A stretch of 64,000 nt of DNA from Vibrio chagasii. GTDB lineage: Bacteria > Pseudomonadota > Gammaproteobacteria > Enterobacterales > Vibrionaceae. The stretch's first letter is position 1; each line of letters opens with the position of its first letter. This document shows, one piece after another, positions 44,149 through 55,336 of the stretch. Location: the NCBI GenBank assembly GCA_041879415.1, contig CP090852.1:1364001-1428000 (forward strand), read 5' to 3'. A model generated the notes under the pieces. The model saw nothing but the letters and a program-made list of their open reading frames with translations, was not told the DNA's origin and ran no database searches. Position numbers and translations under genes: made by a program.

Positions 44149-45022
44149 TGTTATCAGCTCCGGTTTTATTGTTGATCGTTTTGTTGTCGGCTCTAAATTC
44201 CACCAAACCGACGTCAGGCAGTACCTGAGTTGTGTCTGGCGAGATGGCTTTCAGCGTCGCTGAATTTGCGTGCTGAGTTTGACTTGGGTCTTCGTTTTGC
44301 CCGCGTAAGACAAGTGTTAACTTGCCTAATTGCTTAGCCAAAACAACTTGGTTTGCTTGCTCAGGGGTTACCTCTAAAGAGACACTGCTGTCGTCAGGGA
44401 TACCATTTTCATAATGATTAGATTCGCGGGCCTTTTGATAAGACTCAGCCGTTTGTTTGTCATTAAATGCCAAGACTCTCACATCATGAGCGATCGTTGT
44501 GACATACAAACCCTGCGACGAATTGCCATAACGAAGCAGCTCACCATCTTGTGAACCGAGCAGGAGAATATCTACGTGGTCGCCCGGTTCAATAAAACCC
44601 GAATTTGATGTCACCTGATCAACAGGCACTGAGATAGCGCGATAACCTGGTTGCAGCTTTAATGAAAGCGAGTAGCCGCCTTCTGGCTCGGTAATATCCG
44701 CTTTAGACAATATCGAGTCTTTGACAAGCTTGGTACGCGCAAGCCCCGACATAGAGTGAGCAGCAGAAATATCTTCCGGTGTCACATGGTCGATGTAGTT
44801 CTCCAACTCTTGTTGTGGAACTTCTTTCCATCGGAACGAGTTTGGTGTGTAGGCTTGACCTATCTCTATCGTGCGAGTTGGAACCAGCACTTTGACCGTT
44901 TGCTTAACGGCTTGTTTAGAAGAGGTGGTCGCAGACTCGCTATTGGTTTGGCTCAACAGCAAAACGGATATTCCGAGCACCGAGCAAAATAACGACAGCA
45001 ACATGAGTCGCTTGGCAGTCAT
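44141..45022 (-). CDS. cpaB: CpaB (RcpC) pilus assembly protein
   Basis: From ATG 45022 (AAGGA six bases upstream) this is 293 residues. It has one N-terminal membrane helix, a SAF domain (VLVPTRTIEIGQAYTPNSFRW, then RTKLVKDSILSKADI) and the RcpC block GYRAISVPVDQVTSNSGFIEPGDHVDIL. It is a periplasmic part of the Tad secretin complex. It follows flp by 30 bp with no tadV prepilin peptidase gene between. Confidence 0.9.
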   Translation of the reverse strand: MTAKRLMLLSLFCSVLGISVLLLSQTNSESATTSSKQAVKQTVKVLVPTRTIEIGQAYTPNSFRWKEVPQQELENYIDHVTPEDISAAHSMSGLARTKLVKDSILSKADITEPEGGYSLSLKLQPGYRAISVPVDQVTSNSGFIEPGDHVDILLLGSQDGELLRYGNSSQGLYVTTIAHDVRVLAFNDKQTAESYQKARESNHYENGIPDDSSVSLEVTPEQANQVVLAKQLGKLTLVLRGQNEDPSQTQHANSATLKAISPDTTQVLPDVGLVEFRADNKTINNKTGADNNG

Positions 45023-45052
45023 AACTATTCCTTTAATTTGCAATAAACGGGC

Positions 45053-45235
45053 TTACTCTGAGGCTTGTTGTGCGTTTTTTAGTTGTTCGACTACAGTACC
45101 GTAGGCGTCACTGATAGCTGTGGTTAGCTCACCGTTCTCACCGCCAACAAAATTGAGTAGTACGACTGCCATTGCTGCTGCGAGAATGGCGTATTCGATT
45201 GCGGCTGCACCGCGTTGCTTTTTCTTGTTCAACAT
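45053..45235 (-). CDS. flp: Flp major pilin
   Basis: This 60-residue prepilin has a basic leader MLNKKKQRG, cleaved before AAAIEYAIL, with the Glu at +5 that is required for assembly and the Flp-specific Glu-Tyr pair. A hydrophobic helix (AAAMAVVLLNFVGG) and a short polar tail follow. It is the only pilin gene in the window and heads the tad operon. A stem-loop lies 20-40 bp upstream. Confidence 0.93.
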   Translation of the reverse strand: MLNKKKQRGAAAIEYAILAAAMAVVLLNFVGGENGELTTAISDAYGTVVEQLKNAQQASE

Positions 45236-45254
45236 TTCTTGTTTCCTAGATGAA

Positions 45255-45276
45255 AACAGCCTCAGCAGAGGCTGTT
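45255..45276 (-). terminator. Stem-loop between the large lipoprotein gene and flp
   Basis: On the minus strand AACAGCCTC pairs with GAGGCTGTT around a four-base loop and runs into TTC. It resembles a weak terminator/attenuator and would partly separate the lipoprotein gene from the tad operon. Confidence 0.55.
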
Positions 45277-45303
45277 GTAGTAATTAATAAGAGGTTTTAG
45301 TGC

Positions 45304-48300
45304 CTATTTGGCAACAAGTCGGTATAGGTAGCGGCCGTCGTAACTTTGAGTGCCAACTTGGTTTTCATCCATGGTTGTCATGTTCAATCCGAGGACACGA
45401 CCATAAGGAGCGGGATCGCTGGTGATATAGGAACTATGGTTGGAATAACCTCCACCAGTTGCTTCGTTAAACTTGAAGACACCCGCATTGATAGGAAGTA
45501 ATCCATACAGGTCTGCTTTCGATGGATAGCGCCAGTTCGCTTTGCCACACACCTTTTGTGTATTTCGTGTTGAAATTAAAGGTGTTACATCTACGTATTT
45601 CTTGAAACGACTGCTGTCTCCGTTGGTAAACAGTTGCCAAACGAGCTTGCTGTCAGTGTCTTGCGCGCAAATGGCATTTTGGCGATCGGCTACTACGTTC
45701 CCTTGCATATCTAGGTACTGGTATGTTGTCTCTTTTTCTCTAACCAGACGCCCTAAGATGACGGCATCTTCAGTACCACCGACTGCCGAACGACGGACAT
45801 CTTGGTAGCTGCGTTCAGAGCTGTAGTTTGTGATGTATTGTTTGGCGTCCTTTGCTTGATTCGACCAGTAGTAAAAGATCACGCCGCCATAAGAACTATA
45901 TTTGTCGTACTCCGGATCCAGCCCTCGGTGATGAGGGAACGCATCTGTATCGATTGTTATGGTCGAGTTTGAGCTAGAGATTGCTTTAGTTTGTAGTGAA
46001 AGTAGCTGAGACAGCGCTGGTACTTTCCAATCGTTGAAGCCACATAAGTTCGCATCATTAGTGCTTTCTAACAGGCCGTTACTGCCTAAGACACTTGCTA
46101 CACCAGATGCCGAAGCGTCATAAGCAAGATCGTCAGCACCTTTTGGTCGGCCGTCTTTGAGCAGTGTCCAAACTCGGCGTTTGCCTGTGATATTAGTGTC
46201 CTCGACACAACGCCAGCCTTGTTGGTAGGTGGTGTCTTTTGGTAGGTAGTTACCTAACTCGTCCAATTTAGCGAAGCGGTTGCTTACCATCGCGTCTGTT
46301 TGAGAAACGCTAAAGCCATTGTCTTTTGCCAGTTTCAGTCCATCTTTTGCTAGTACTTTTGATTGCACTAAGTTGTGGATTGTGGCCGTTGTGTTCATCT
46401 CAGTGACAAACTTCTGGAACAATGTACTTAGGGTGGCAAACTCCGAGCCTAGCGTTTTTGTTGATGTATTCAGCTCGCTTACGAACGAATTAACCATGCC
46501 ATATTGATACTCTAAGTCTGAGATAGCCTTGTATAGGTCTAAACTTGCTTGGTGAATATCCTTAGCCAGTGACGCAGAGCTTAGTGCGTTGGTTGAGCTT
46601 GATAGAGTTACGGACTTTTGCTGCATGAACGCCAATTTTTGAGCAAACTCAGAACCAGAGACTAATGCGCTCAGTGCAACGGTGTTTTGTTCTAATTTAG
46701 CGACTTGTTCTTTATACGCTTTGACCTTATTAATGAATTCAAGGCTTTCAGCATCAGTTCGGCTTTGAGCAACAGATGCCTGAAACTCAAGAGCTTTTAG
46801 CTTTAGCTTTGTATTCTTAAGATCATCTGCCCATGGTTGGGTTAAAGCCTGCAGTTCTACTACTTTAGCTTGAGCTTCCGTTTCTAATGCAGCGTAACCT
46901 TTGCTCTTAGATTGGTTGGCGGTTAGCCAGGTTTCTAAATAAAGCTCTGTAGCGCTAATCTTCGTATCTTGTGTACTCAGAAAGGTGGTTATTTCAGTCG
47001 TCGCGCTATTTACACCAGTGAGTAACTTTGTACCTGATGGCAATTGCCATTTAGCGTATGCGTATTTTGAATAATATTGCTCAACAGATTCTTGGCCTTT
47101 GTTGATAGTGACAGCGACGCCATTTTTATCCGCTAATACATTTACTGACTTATTCGATACCAAGTAACCACTTCTTAGATTTGAAGGGAGTGTTGCAGGA
47201 TCTCTCTGTGACAACGTGATCACTTCATTGGTGTCTGGAAGTGTCCAACCCGCGATACCACAATCATCCAGTTGTGCGATTTTATCGAATACAGTATTGA
47301 TGTCTGAAGAGATTCGTTCTGCCCAGAATGTCGGCTCCCCTTGTCCTTTATCATCGTATTCAGCAATACAATTGAGCGAGTACGTATTCCATGAGCCACC
47401 ATAACCAAAGTCAGCAGCTTGAGAACGGGTTTTCATTGGTACGAATTTTAGGCCGATAAAGCGACTGCTTGCTGCTGTCGCCCAAAGCGTGTCACTGGTT
47501 GAGTTTGCGACGCCTTCTTTCGCACGTGCTTTTAGTCGGATACCGACACTAGCCTTGTCATATGCTTCAGGGCCAATGAACTGTGGGTTCGAAACAGCAG
47601 GGTGCCAAGTCAGGCCTTTGTCGTTAGTGAACTCATAGTATTCGGCTTCATCAAAGCGAACAGATTGACCATCAACGTTGGCCGTTAAGTAGTCCCATTT
47701 AAAACCATTGGTCTTGATTGGGTTTGAGCCAGTGAAGGTGTTGGTAATCTCAGGCGAGGTTGGTGCTGGAATCTCAAACACTTTGGTGAAGGCTTGTGTG
47801 GTTAATGCTGCTACGCCATGAGGCATGCCATTCGTCGGATTTTGAGCGACGCGTAATTGAACCTCACCGATACTCTTGTCGACGTTACCGATCACAACCG
47901 GTTTTGCGGTGACTTTAGTCCAAGTAGAACCTGAGTCGAGCGTGACTTCGAAATGCTCTGGTTGTGTGAATTCGCCAAAGTATGTCCAATCTAGCGTGTT
48001 GTCCGTATCGTTCACTACTAGGCCTGTTGGAGCATTGGGTGCAGATGGACGAACGGTAAACGCAGTATCATTTGTCAGCTCTGCTCCACTAGGGCGACCG
48101 GTAATTGGATCTCGTTTAACTCGCACTTGAATTGAGTCAATAGCGTAAGCTTGATCGTTTAACTGATAAGGTTTCTGAGTAACCGTTGCCCAACCTGTGT
48201 TGAGTACATTGATCTCGTAATCCGCAGCTTCGGAGAAGCCTGTTGCGAATGTCCAATCAAATGTGTCTAACCCATCGTGAGTGATTGGAAATGTGGGTGC

Positions 48301-50184
48301 CGATGGCTTGTCAGGTGTCACCGAATATGGCTTATCTGAGCACAGCGTTTCACCAGGATCATGTTGAGGATCTGTTCCTGCTTTCACTCTCACACAGACT
48401 TGTCCCTTAGCAAACGTCTCATCTGGGATTGCTTGTGGGTTGCTAGTTACCGGGCTAAATGTAAGACCTCTGTCTAGTGAGTATTCGTAGAGGTCATTGC
48501 CTGCAAACTCTGTAACTTCTGTCCACGCAAACGTGTTTTCAGCATCATCAATAATCGGCAGGGTTGGCGCAACAGGCTGGTTTTCTGAGCGAGTGAAAGC
48601 CGTACCAATCACTAGTGGATTGCCTGCAGGGCGAGCGTCTTGCAAATTAGATTTTACACGGATAGAGATGCTGTTAGCCGGAAGTGAAACGTTGCCAACC
48701 ACATAGGGAAGTTCAGTGACAGTATTCCAACCGTTACCTAGATTAATCTCGTAGAAAGATGGCGCATCATATCCAGAGACCCAAAGCCAGTTGATCTGAT
48801 TAGTGCTGTCGTTTGCAAAGTCCAGTACAGGTTTTACTGGTTGCGCCGGGGTTACTGTCATCGGTTTGTCTGACATAGCACTTAAACCAGTCGGGTGACC
48901 TAGGGAGTCGTCCTTCGCGATACGTACTTTTAGATGCCCAACTGGAATATCTAAGTCTTGAATACGTTGAGGTTTTTCGGTTGCTTTTACCCAGTTAGCA
49001 CCGTTATCTAGAGAGTACTCGTAAAGAGAGAATTCATTAAAAGAATCGACCAGTGCCCAATCAAATTGATTGATCGCGTTGTTCACTGTAACCCATGCGG
49101 GTGCTGCCGGGACCGTCGTAAGCGTAAATGCTTTGTTTGAAAGAAGCGGTTTACCTGCTGGAGTATTACGAGCACTAGAGGCTGCGACTCGAACCTGAAT
49201 AGCGCCTTTATCGAATGCCTGTTTTCCAACCACAATTGGTTTGCGAATCACAGTCGACCAGGTGCTACCGGAATCTAAGGAATATTCGTAATCTGTGTTT
49301 TGATTGAATCCACGCACAAACTGCCAGTTGAAAGTATCTGATGCATCATTGACTTTACCGTGCTTGGGTGCTGGTGGCTTAACCACGATTTCACTACCGT
49401 CGATATCTTCTTGCGAGACTTTGAGCTGCTCTCGGTACTCCTTGCCGAGTTGATCTAGAGCACCCTCTGTCCCAGACGCACCGTGTGAAAGTCGATCCGT
49501 TTTGGCTTTGAACTCGACCAAATCAAGATCAGCAAGCTTGTACATTGCACCTTTGCGGGCGTTAACTTGGTCGACGCCTGCGTCTACTGAAGCTTTTTGA
49601 GCTTCTTGCAGTACACGAGTCACGCCGCGCGCAAACATGTGCACTTCACGACTTTTCGCCGAATTTGAAGCAGAGTAATCACCCAATGCTAGGCTTTTGT
49701 CGACCCCTAGGTCGTTAGCAACAAGCTCAGTCGCATCATCGAAGCTGATACCGCTGGTTTTTGACACACTGGCAATCAATGAGGTAACCGGGCTCACTAC
49801 GTCCGAGTTGTTACTTGGTACTTCTAAGGTAAACCCAGATTCAATTGCTTGGTTGGGGGAGTCCATATCTACGGTGATGCCTGCTACGGCTTCAACCAAC
49901 ACTTTGTATTGAGCCACATCGTCGTCGACATTGAGTTGGAATTGTCCTTTGGCGTCCGTTGTCGCAATTTCTCCATCCGCAGAATCACACATCGCATTGT
50001 TATTTTTGTCTAAACAGACCTTGGCTTTGTGCAAATAACCATCTAACGCTATGCCTGAAATATTCGAGGATTTTGGCTGAGTTTGTGACTGGCTAAGCTT
50101 GGGATCTGACTCTGCACCACCACAAGCAACAAGCATTGTAGAGACGAGTGAAATACCCGCCAATTTGTATGGATTCCTTACCAC
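45304..50184 (-). CDS. Giant lipoprotein with seven tandem repeats and Lcl/DUF1566-like modules
   Basis: I chose GTG 50184 (GGAG five bases upstream) over TTG 50217, giving 1626 residues and a clean lipoprotein signal with Cys21 in MLVAC. Next comes a domain with the calcium-loop-like CLDKNNNAMCDSADGE. Seven tandem repeats of about 90 residues follow (roughly 270-920), each with a core like FDW..v..F....YEYSLDNG..W..VT..P and VRVK. A first DUF1566/Lcl-like module has FGYGGSWNTYSLNC and DDCGIAGWTLPDTNEV. A 280-residue coiled coil rich in Lys, Gln and Ala follows, then two more such modules (CGFNDWKVP and CGKANWRYP). It reads like a surface adhesin or lectin. It lies 69 bp upstream of flp in the same direction. 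Confidence 0.8.
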   Translation of the reverse strand: MVRNPYKLAGISLVSTMLVACGGAESDPKLSQSQTQPKSSNISGIALDGYLHKAKVCLDKNNNAMCDSADGEIATTDAKGQFQLNVDDDVAQYKVLVEAVAGITVDMDSPNQAIESGFTLEVPSNNSDVVSPVTSLIASVSKTSGISFDDATELVANDLGVDKSLALGDYSASNSAKSREVHMFARGVTRVLQEAQKASVDAGVDQVNARKGAMYKLADLDLVEFKAKTDRLSHGASGTEGALDQLGKEYREQLKVSQEDIDGSEIVVKPPAPKHGKVNDASDTFNWQFVRGFNQNTDYEYSLDSGSTWSTVIRKPIVVGKQAFDKGAIQVRVAASSARNTPAGKPLLSNKAFTLTTVPAAPAWVTVNNAINQFDWALVDSFNEFSLYEYSLDNGANWVKATEKPQRIQDLDIPVGHLKVRIAKDDSLGHPTGLSAMSDKPMTVTPAQPVKPVLDFANDSTNQINWLWVSGYDAPSFYEINLGNGWNTVTELPYVVGNVSLPANSISIRVKSNLQDARPAGNPLVIGTAFTRSENQPVAPTLPIIDDAENTFAWTEVTEFAGNDLYEYSLDRGLTFSPVTSNPQAIPDETFAKGQVCVRVKAGTDPQHDPGETLCSDKPYSVTPDKPSAPTFPITHDGLDTFDWTFATGFSEAADYEINVLNTGWATVTQKPYQLNDQAYAIDSIQVRVKRDPITGRPSGAELTNDTAFTVRPSAPNAPTGLVVNDTDNTLDWTYFGEFTQPEHFEVTLDSGSTWTKVTAKPVVIGNVDKSIGEVQLRVAQNPTNGMPHGVAALTTQAFTKVFEIPAPTSPEITNTFTGSNPIKTNGFKWDYLTANVDGQSVRFDEAEYYEFTNDKGLTWHPAVSNPQFIGPEAYDKASVGIRLKARAKEGVANSTSDTLWATAASSRFIGLKFVPMKTRSQAADFGYGGSWNTYSLNCIAEYDDKGQGEPTFWAERISSDINTVFDKIAQLDDCGIAGWTLPDTNEVITLSQRDPATLPSNLRSGYLVSNKSVNVLADKNGVAVTINKGQESVEQYYSKYAYAKWQLPSGTKLLTGVNSATTEITTFLSTQDTKISATELYLETWLTANQSKSKGYAALETEAQAKVVELQALTQPWADDLKNTKLKLKALEFQASVAQSRTDAESLEFINKVKAYKEQVAKLEQNTVALSALVSGSEFAQKLAFMQQKSVTLSSSTNALSSASLAKDIHQASLDLYKAISDLEYQYGMVNSFVSELNTSTKTLGSEFATLSTLFQKFVTEMNTTATIHNLVQSKVLAKDGLKLAKDNGFSVSQTDAMVSNRFAKLDELGNYLPKDTTYQQGWRCVEDTNITGKRRVWTLLKDGRPKGADDLAYDASASGVASVLGSNGLLESTNDANLCGFNDWKVPALSQLLSLQTKAISSSNSTITIDTDAFPHHRGLDPEYDKYSSYGGVIFYYWSNQAKDAKQYITNYSSERSYQDVRRSAVGGTEDAVILGRLVREKETTYQYLDMQGNVVADRQNAICAQDTDSKLVWQLFTNGDSSRFKKYVDVTPLISTRNTQKVCGKANWRYPSKADLYGLLPINAGVFKFNEATGGGYSNHSSYITSDPAPYGRVLGLNMTTMDENQVGTQSYDGRYLYRLVAK

Positions 50185-50348
50185 TTGAACTCCAAAAGAT
50201 TTATAAATTACCCGCAAGAAAGGCTGAGAATATTAATTTAAATGATAGTAGTTATCAATATCATTTGATCTTTTATTTCGTTAAGTGATTTAATAGCAAA
50301 ATAAAATACTATCAACGCAACAATAAACTAGGTGAATCGGTCGAAAAA
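50185..50348. promoter_or_regulatory. Divergent promoter region of two lipoprotein genes
   Basis: This 164 bp AT-rich region serves both divergent genes. It contains AATGATA ... TATCATT arms (50241-50265) enclosing TGATAGTAGTTATCA, which matches the Fur 7-1-7 motif at 13 of 15 positions. It could be a Fur-type or another dimeric regulator site; the identity is uncertain. Confidence 0.4.
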
Positions 50349-52421
<2,073 letters not shown>

Positions 52422-52436
52422 GAGTTTTGGGTAGTG

Positions 52437-52466
52437 AAAGGGGGGAGGTTAGCTCCCTTCTTTTTA
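52437..52466 (+). terminator. Terminator after the poly-Asp lipoprotein gene
   Basis: A GGGGGGAG/CTCCCTTC stem with a five-base loop and one bulge is followed by TTTTT. Confidence 0.65.
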
Positions 52467-52626
52467 CACTTTTGCCTCTAAGCTTTATTAAATAATTTCC
52501 CCCGCATATCATTCTTACCACCCAATATTTACTCGCATTATAAGCATAAAAAACAAAAGTTAATCATTTGTTACTCGGTATAAAACCGGAGTATGATACT
52601 GGATTACTATTTAGGATCTGGTTGTT

Positions 52627-53808
52627 ATGAGTGCATCGAAGGCGAGCTGGAAAACGCCGCAAAACTTTTTATTATTGATTTCGATTGTTGTACCTATCGC
52701 GTTTTCGAGCTGGATGGCTCTGTTGAACAACTTCGTGATAGAGAAAGCGAACTTTGACGGTGCTGATATCGGCTTGCTGCAAAGCGTTCGTGAAATTCCG
52801 GGCTTTTTAGCTTTTACTGTGGTGTTTGTGTTGGCTTTTATCCGAGAACAACGTTTCATGTTGGTATCGCTGGCAATGCTCACTATCGGTACTGCGATTA
52901 CTGGCTTGTTCCCTTCGCTTACCGGCCTTTTGTTTACCACCATTTTGATGTCGACGGGCTTTCATTACTTTGAAACCCTCAAGCAATCTTTGTCCCTACA
53001 ATGGCTGAGCAAAGAAGAAGCGCCAGAGATGCTAGGTAAAATGATCTCGGTTGGTGCGTTAGCATCTCTGCTTACTTACGGCTCTATCTGGGTGATGTTG
53101 GAGCAGTTAAAGCTCGATTTCGTTTGGGTATATGGCATTACTGGAGGGCTAGGTTTTGTTCTGGTACTCGTGATGACTTTTGGTTTCCCTGAGTTCCAAA
53201 CGAAGACCCAACAAAATAAGAAGTTGGTGCTGAGAAAGCGTTACTGGCTGTACTACGCGTTGACCTTCATGAGTGGTGCCAGAAGACAGATATTTACGGT
53301 ATTCGCAGGCTTCTTGATGGTAGAGAAGTTCGGTTACTCGGCGGCAGACGTTACTCTACTGTTCTTAATTAATTACCTGTTTAACTTCTTGTTTGCTAAG
53401 CGTATCGGCAAGTTCATTGGTGTAGTGGGTGAGCGTAAAGCGCTTATTTTCGAGTACGTGGGTTTGATTGGTGTATTTGTCGGTTACGGCTTGGTGCAAA
53501 GTGCAGAATGGGCGGCAGCATTGTACGTGATCGACCATCTATTCTTTGCTCTCGCTCTAGCAATCAAAACCTACTTCCAGAAAATTGCCGATCCGGCTGA
53601 TATGGCTTCCACCGCGGGCGTGTCTTTCACTATCAACCATATTGCAGCAGTCGTTATTCCTGTTGTATTCGGTGTGATTTGGCTCTCTTCGCCTGCGACT
53701 GTGTTCTACATTGGTGCAGCAATGGCGGCGGTATCTTTGGCGTTGTCTTTGAATATTCCGAAGAAGCCAGAAGAGGGCAACGAAGTGCGAATGTTTAGCT
53801 GGCGCTAA
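52627..53808 (+). CDS. MFS-type transporter
   Basis: This 393-residue inner-membrane protein has about eleven or twelve membrane segments and the MFS two-bundle layout; a charged central loop (FPEFQTKTQQNKKLVLRKR) lies near residue 205. No substrate can be assigned. It stands alone, with a terminator shared with the MATE gene behind it. Confidence 0.82.
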   Translation: MSASKASWKTPQNFLLLISIVVPIAFSSWMALLNNFVIEKANFDGADIGLLQSVREIPGFLAFTVVFVLAFIREQRFMLVSLAMLTIGTAITGLFPSLTGLLFTTILMSTGFHYFETLKQSLSLQWLSKEEAPEMLGKMISVGALASLLTYGSIWVMLEQLKLDFVWVYGITGGLGFVLVLVMTFGFPEFQTKTQQNKKLVLRKRYWLYYALTFMSGARRQIFTVFAGFLMVEKFGYSAADVTLLFLINYLFNFLFAKRIGKFIGVVGERKALIFEYVGLIGVFVGYGLVQSAEWAAALYVIDHLFFALALAIKTYFQKIADPADMASTAGVSFTINHIAAVVIPVVFGVIWLSSPATVFYIGAAMAAVSLALSLNIPKKPEEGNEVRMFSWR

Positions 53809-53836
53809 TGTTGCGGTCACTTAACGCGAGATAAAT

Positions 53837-53868
53837 AAAAAGCTCCAATAGCGATATTGGAGCTTTTT
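53837..53868. terminator. Bidirectional terminator between MFS and MATE genes
   Basis: AAAAAGCTCCAATA and TATTGGAGCTTTTT form a 14-bp stem around GCGA, with T tracts on both strands. Confidence 0.92.
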
Positions 53869-53889
53869 TAGTTTCTGTTGTTCGCTCGT

Positions 53890-55236
53890 CTACACGATTT
53901 GTTGCTCTAAGGAGTCAGCAAAGCGCTTCTTATAACTACGTAACATGCTAAAGCTGATGATTGCCGTTAGAGTTTCCGCGAATAGAATACTTGCCCAAAT
54001 CCCTTGTTCTGGGAACAGCTTTGGCAGAATGATGATACCCAAAGCCACGAACACAAAACCGCGAGCAAGAGATATTAGTGTTGCCTGTTTTGGTTTGGCA
54101 GTCGCTTGAAACAGGTTAGCAATCACTAAGTTGATTCCCATTAGCGGCACACCAAAGAAAAAGAAGGTGAGCGCGGTCGCGGATAGCCCAATCAAATCAC
54201 TTGAAGCTCCCAGATAAAGCGCTGCGATTTGAGGTGCGAACAGATACACAATCCCCATAAATACTAGGCCACTGCCGACCGCACTTTTTAATCCTAAGCG
54301 GAAGATTTCTTCGATGCGGCTTGGCTGGTTCGCACCATGGTTGAAGCTAATGATAGGCTGACAAGCTTGAGCAATACCGACCATCACAAATAGAGCAAAG
54401 ACCCCGATGTTGGCTGTTAAACCATAAGCGATAATGTGGTTCTCACCAAACTGATCTAACAGTACATAGTTGAACAGCAAGATCGTCATCGCTGCTGTTA
54501 CTTCAATGAAGAAAGTTGGAGTGCCAATTTTCAGGATGCTTGGCAGTTTATCAAATCCAATGCCTTTTAAACTCAGCGTTAAGGTGCCTTGTTTGCGTAC
54601 AAAGTGGCTTAATAAAATACAAGCAATAACACCTTGGGCAATGGCTGTGCCGTAAGCTGCCCCTTTCATGCCCCAGCCCCATTTTAGGACGAAGAAGTAA
54701 TCTAATACGAGGTTGACTATCGCGCCAATCGACATTGCGTAAGTCGCCAGTTTTGGGTTGGTATCGTTGCGCACAAAGCACGACATAACCCAAGCTAACG
54801 AGTAGAGCACGAAGAACTGCAGCATTACAGATAGGTAGTCGTGAGTGAGCTCTGCCATGTACCCAGAAGCACCCATCAGCGCAATAATCTCATCGAGCCA
54901 ATACAAGGCAATGCTGACGGTTACTGTGCTAAACAGAGCGGTGATCAACATCGATTGATTAAAAAGAGTTTGCCCAGAGGTTACGTTGCCTTTGCCCACT
55001 TCAATAGACATCAGCGCCGCGCCACCAATACCAACCATCATGGCAATTGCAGTGAATATTGAGAAAGCAGGGATGGTGAGAGCGATAGCGCCCAAGCCAT
55101 CAGGACCGACACCATGACCAACGAACCAAGCGTCTCCCATGATGAACAGGGATTTGATCACCATGCCGGTTAACGCAGGCCAAAGGTATTGATAAAAGGA
55201 TTTAGATATTGGATCGGTTTTTAGGTTGATGGCCAT
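53890..55236 (-). CDS. MATE-family efflux transporter
   Basis: From ATG 55236 (GGGAGC eight bases upstream) this is 448 residues with twelve membrane segments. It has MATE/NorM-type blocks such as GMVIKSLFIMGDAWFVGHGVG and QACQPIISFNHGA. MATE proteins expel cationic drugs in exchange for sodium or protons. It lies 100 bp after the AraC-type gene on the same strand, so it may be its target or share its transcript. Confidence 0.9.
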   Translation of the reverse strand: MAINLKTDPISKSFYQYLWPALTGMVIKSLFIMGDAWFVGHGVGPDGLGAIALTIPAFSIFTAIAMMVGIGGAALMSIEVGKGNVTSGQTLFNQSMLITALFSTVTVSIALYWLDEIIALMGASGYMAELTHDYLSVMLQFFVLYSLAWVMSCFVRNDTNPKLATYAMSIGAIVNLVLDYFFVLKWGWGMKGAAYGTAIAQGVIACILLSHFVRKQGTLTLSLKGIGFDKLPSILKIGTPTFFIEVTAAMTILLFNYVLLDQFGENHIIAYGLTANIGVFALFVMVGIAQACQPIISFNHGANQPSRIEEIFRLGLKSAVGSGLVFMGIVYLFAPQIAALYLGASSDLIGLSATALTFFFFGVPLMGINLVIANLFQATAKPKQATLISLARGFVFVALGIIILPKLFPEQGIWASILFAETLTAIISFSMLRSYKKRFADSLEQQIV

Positions 55237-55336
55237 TAGAACAAGCTCCCAACAATTTGGATGTACCAAAATGGATGAAATAAAGAGGGAGCATTATCGG
55301 AACTTAGTGGCGGCTAAAAAAGGGATTATCTGCTTA

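Noticed and set aside
45304..50184. Tandem repeats as a CRISPR or mobile array
   Set aside because: The repetition is at protein level with about 270 bp units and divergent DNA, inside one open frame; there are no short identical spaced repeats.
50185..50217. TTG start for the giant lipoprotein
   Set aside because: GTG 50184 has GGAG five bases upstream and gives a compact lipoprotein signal; the TTG start lacks a ribosome site.
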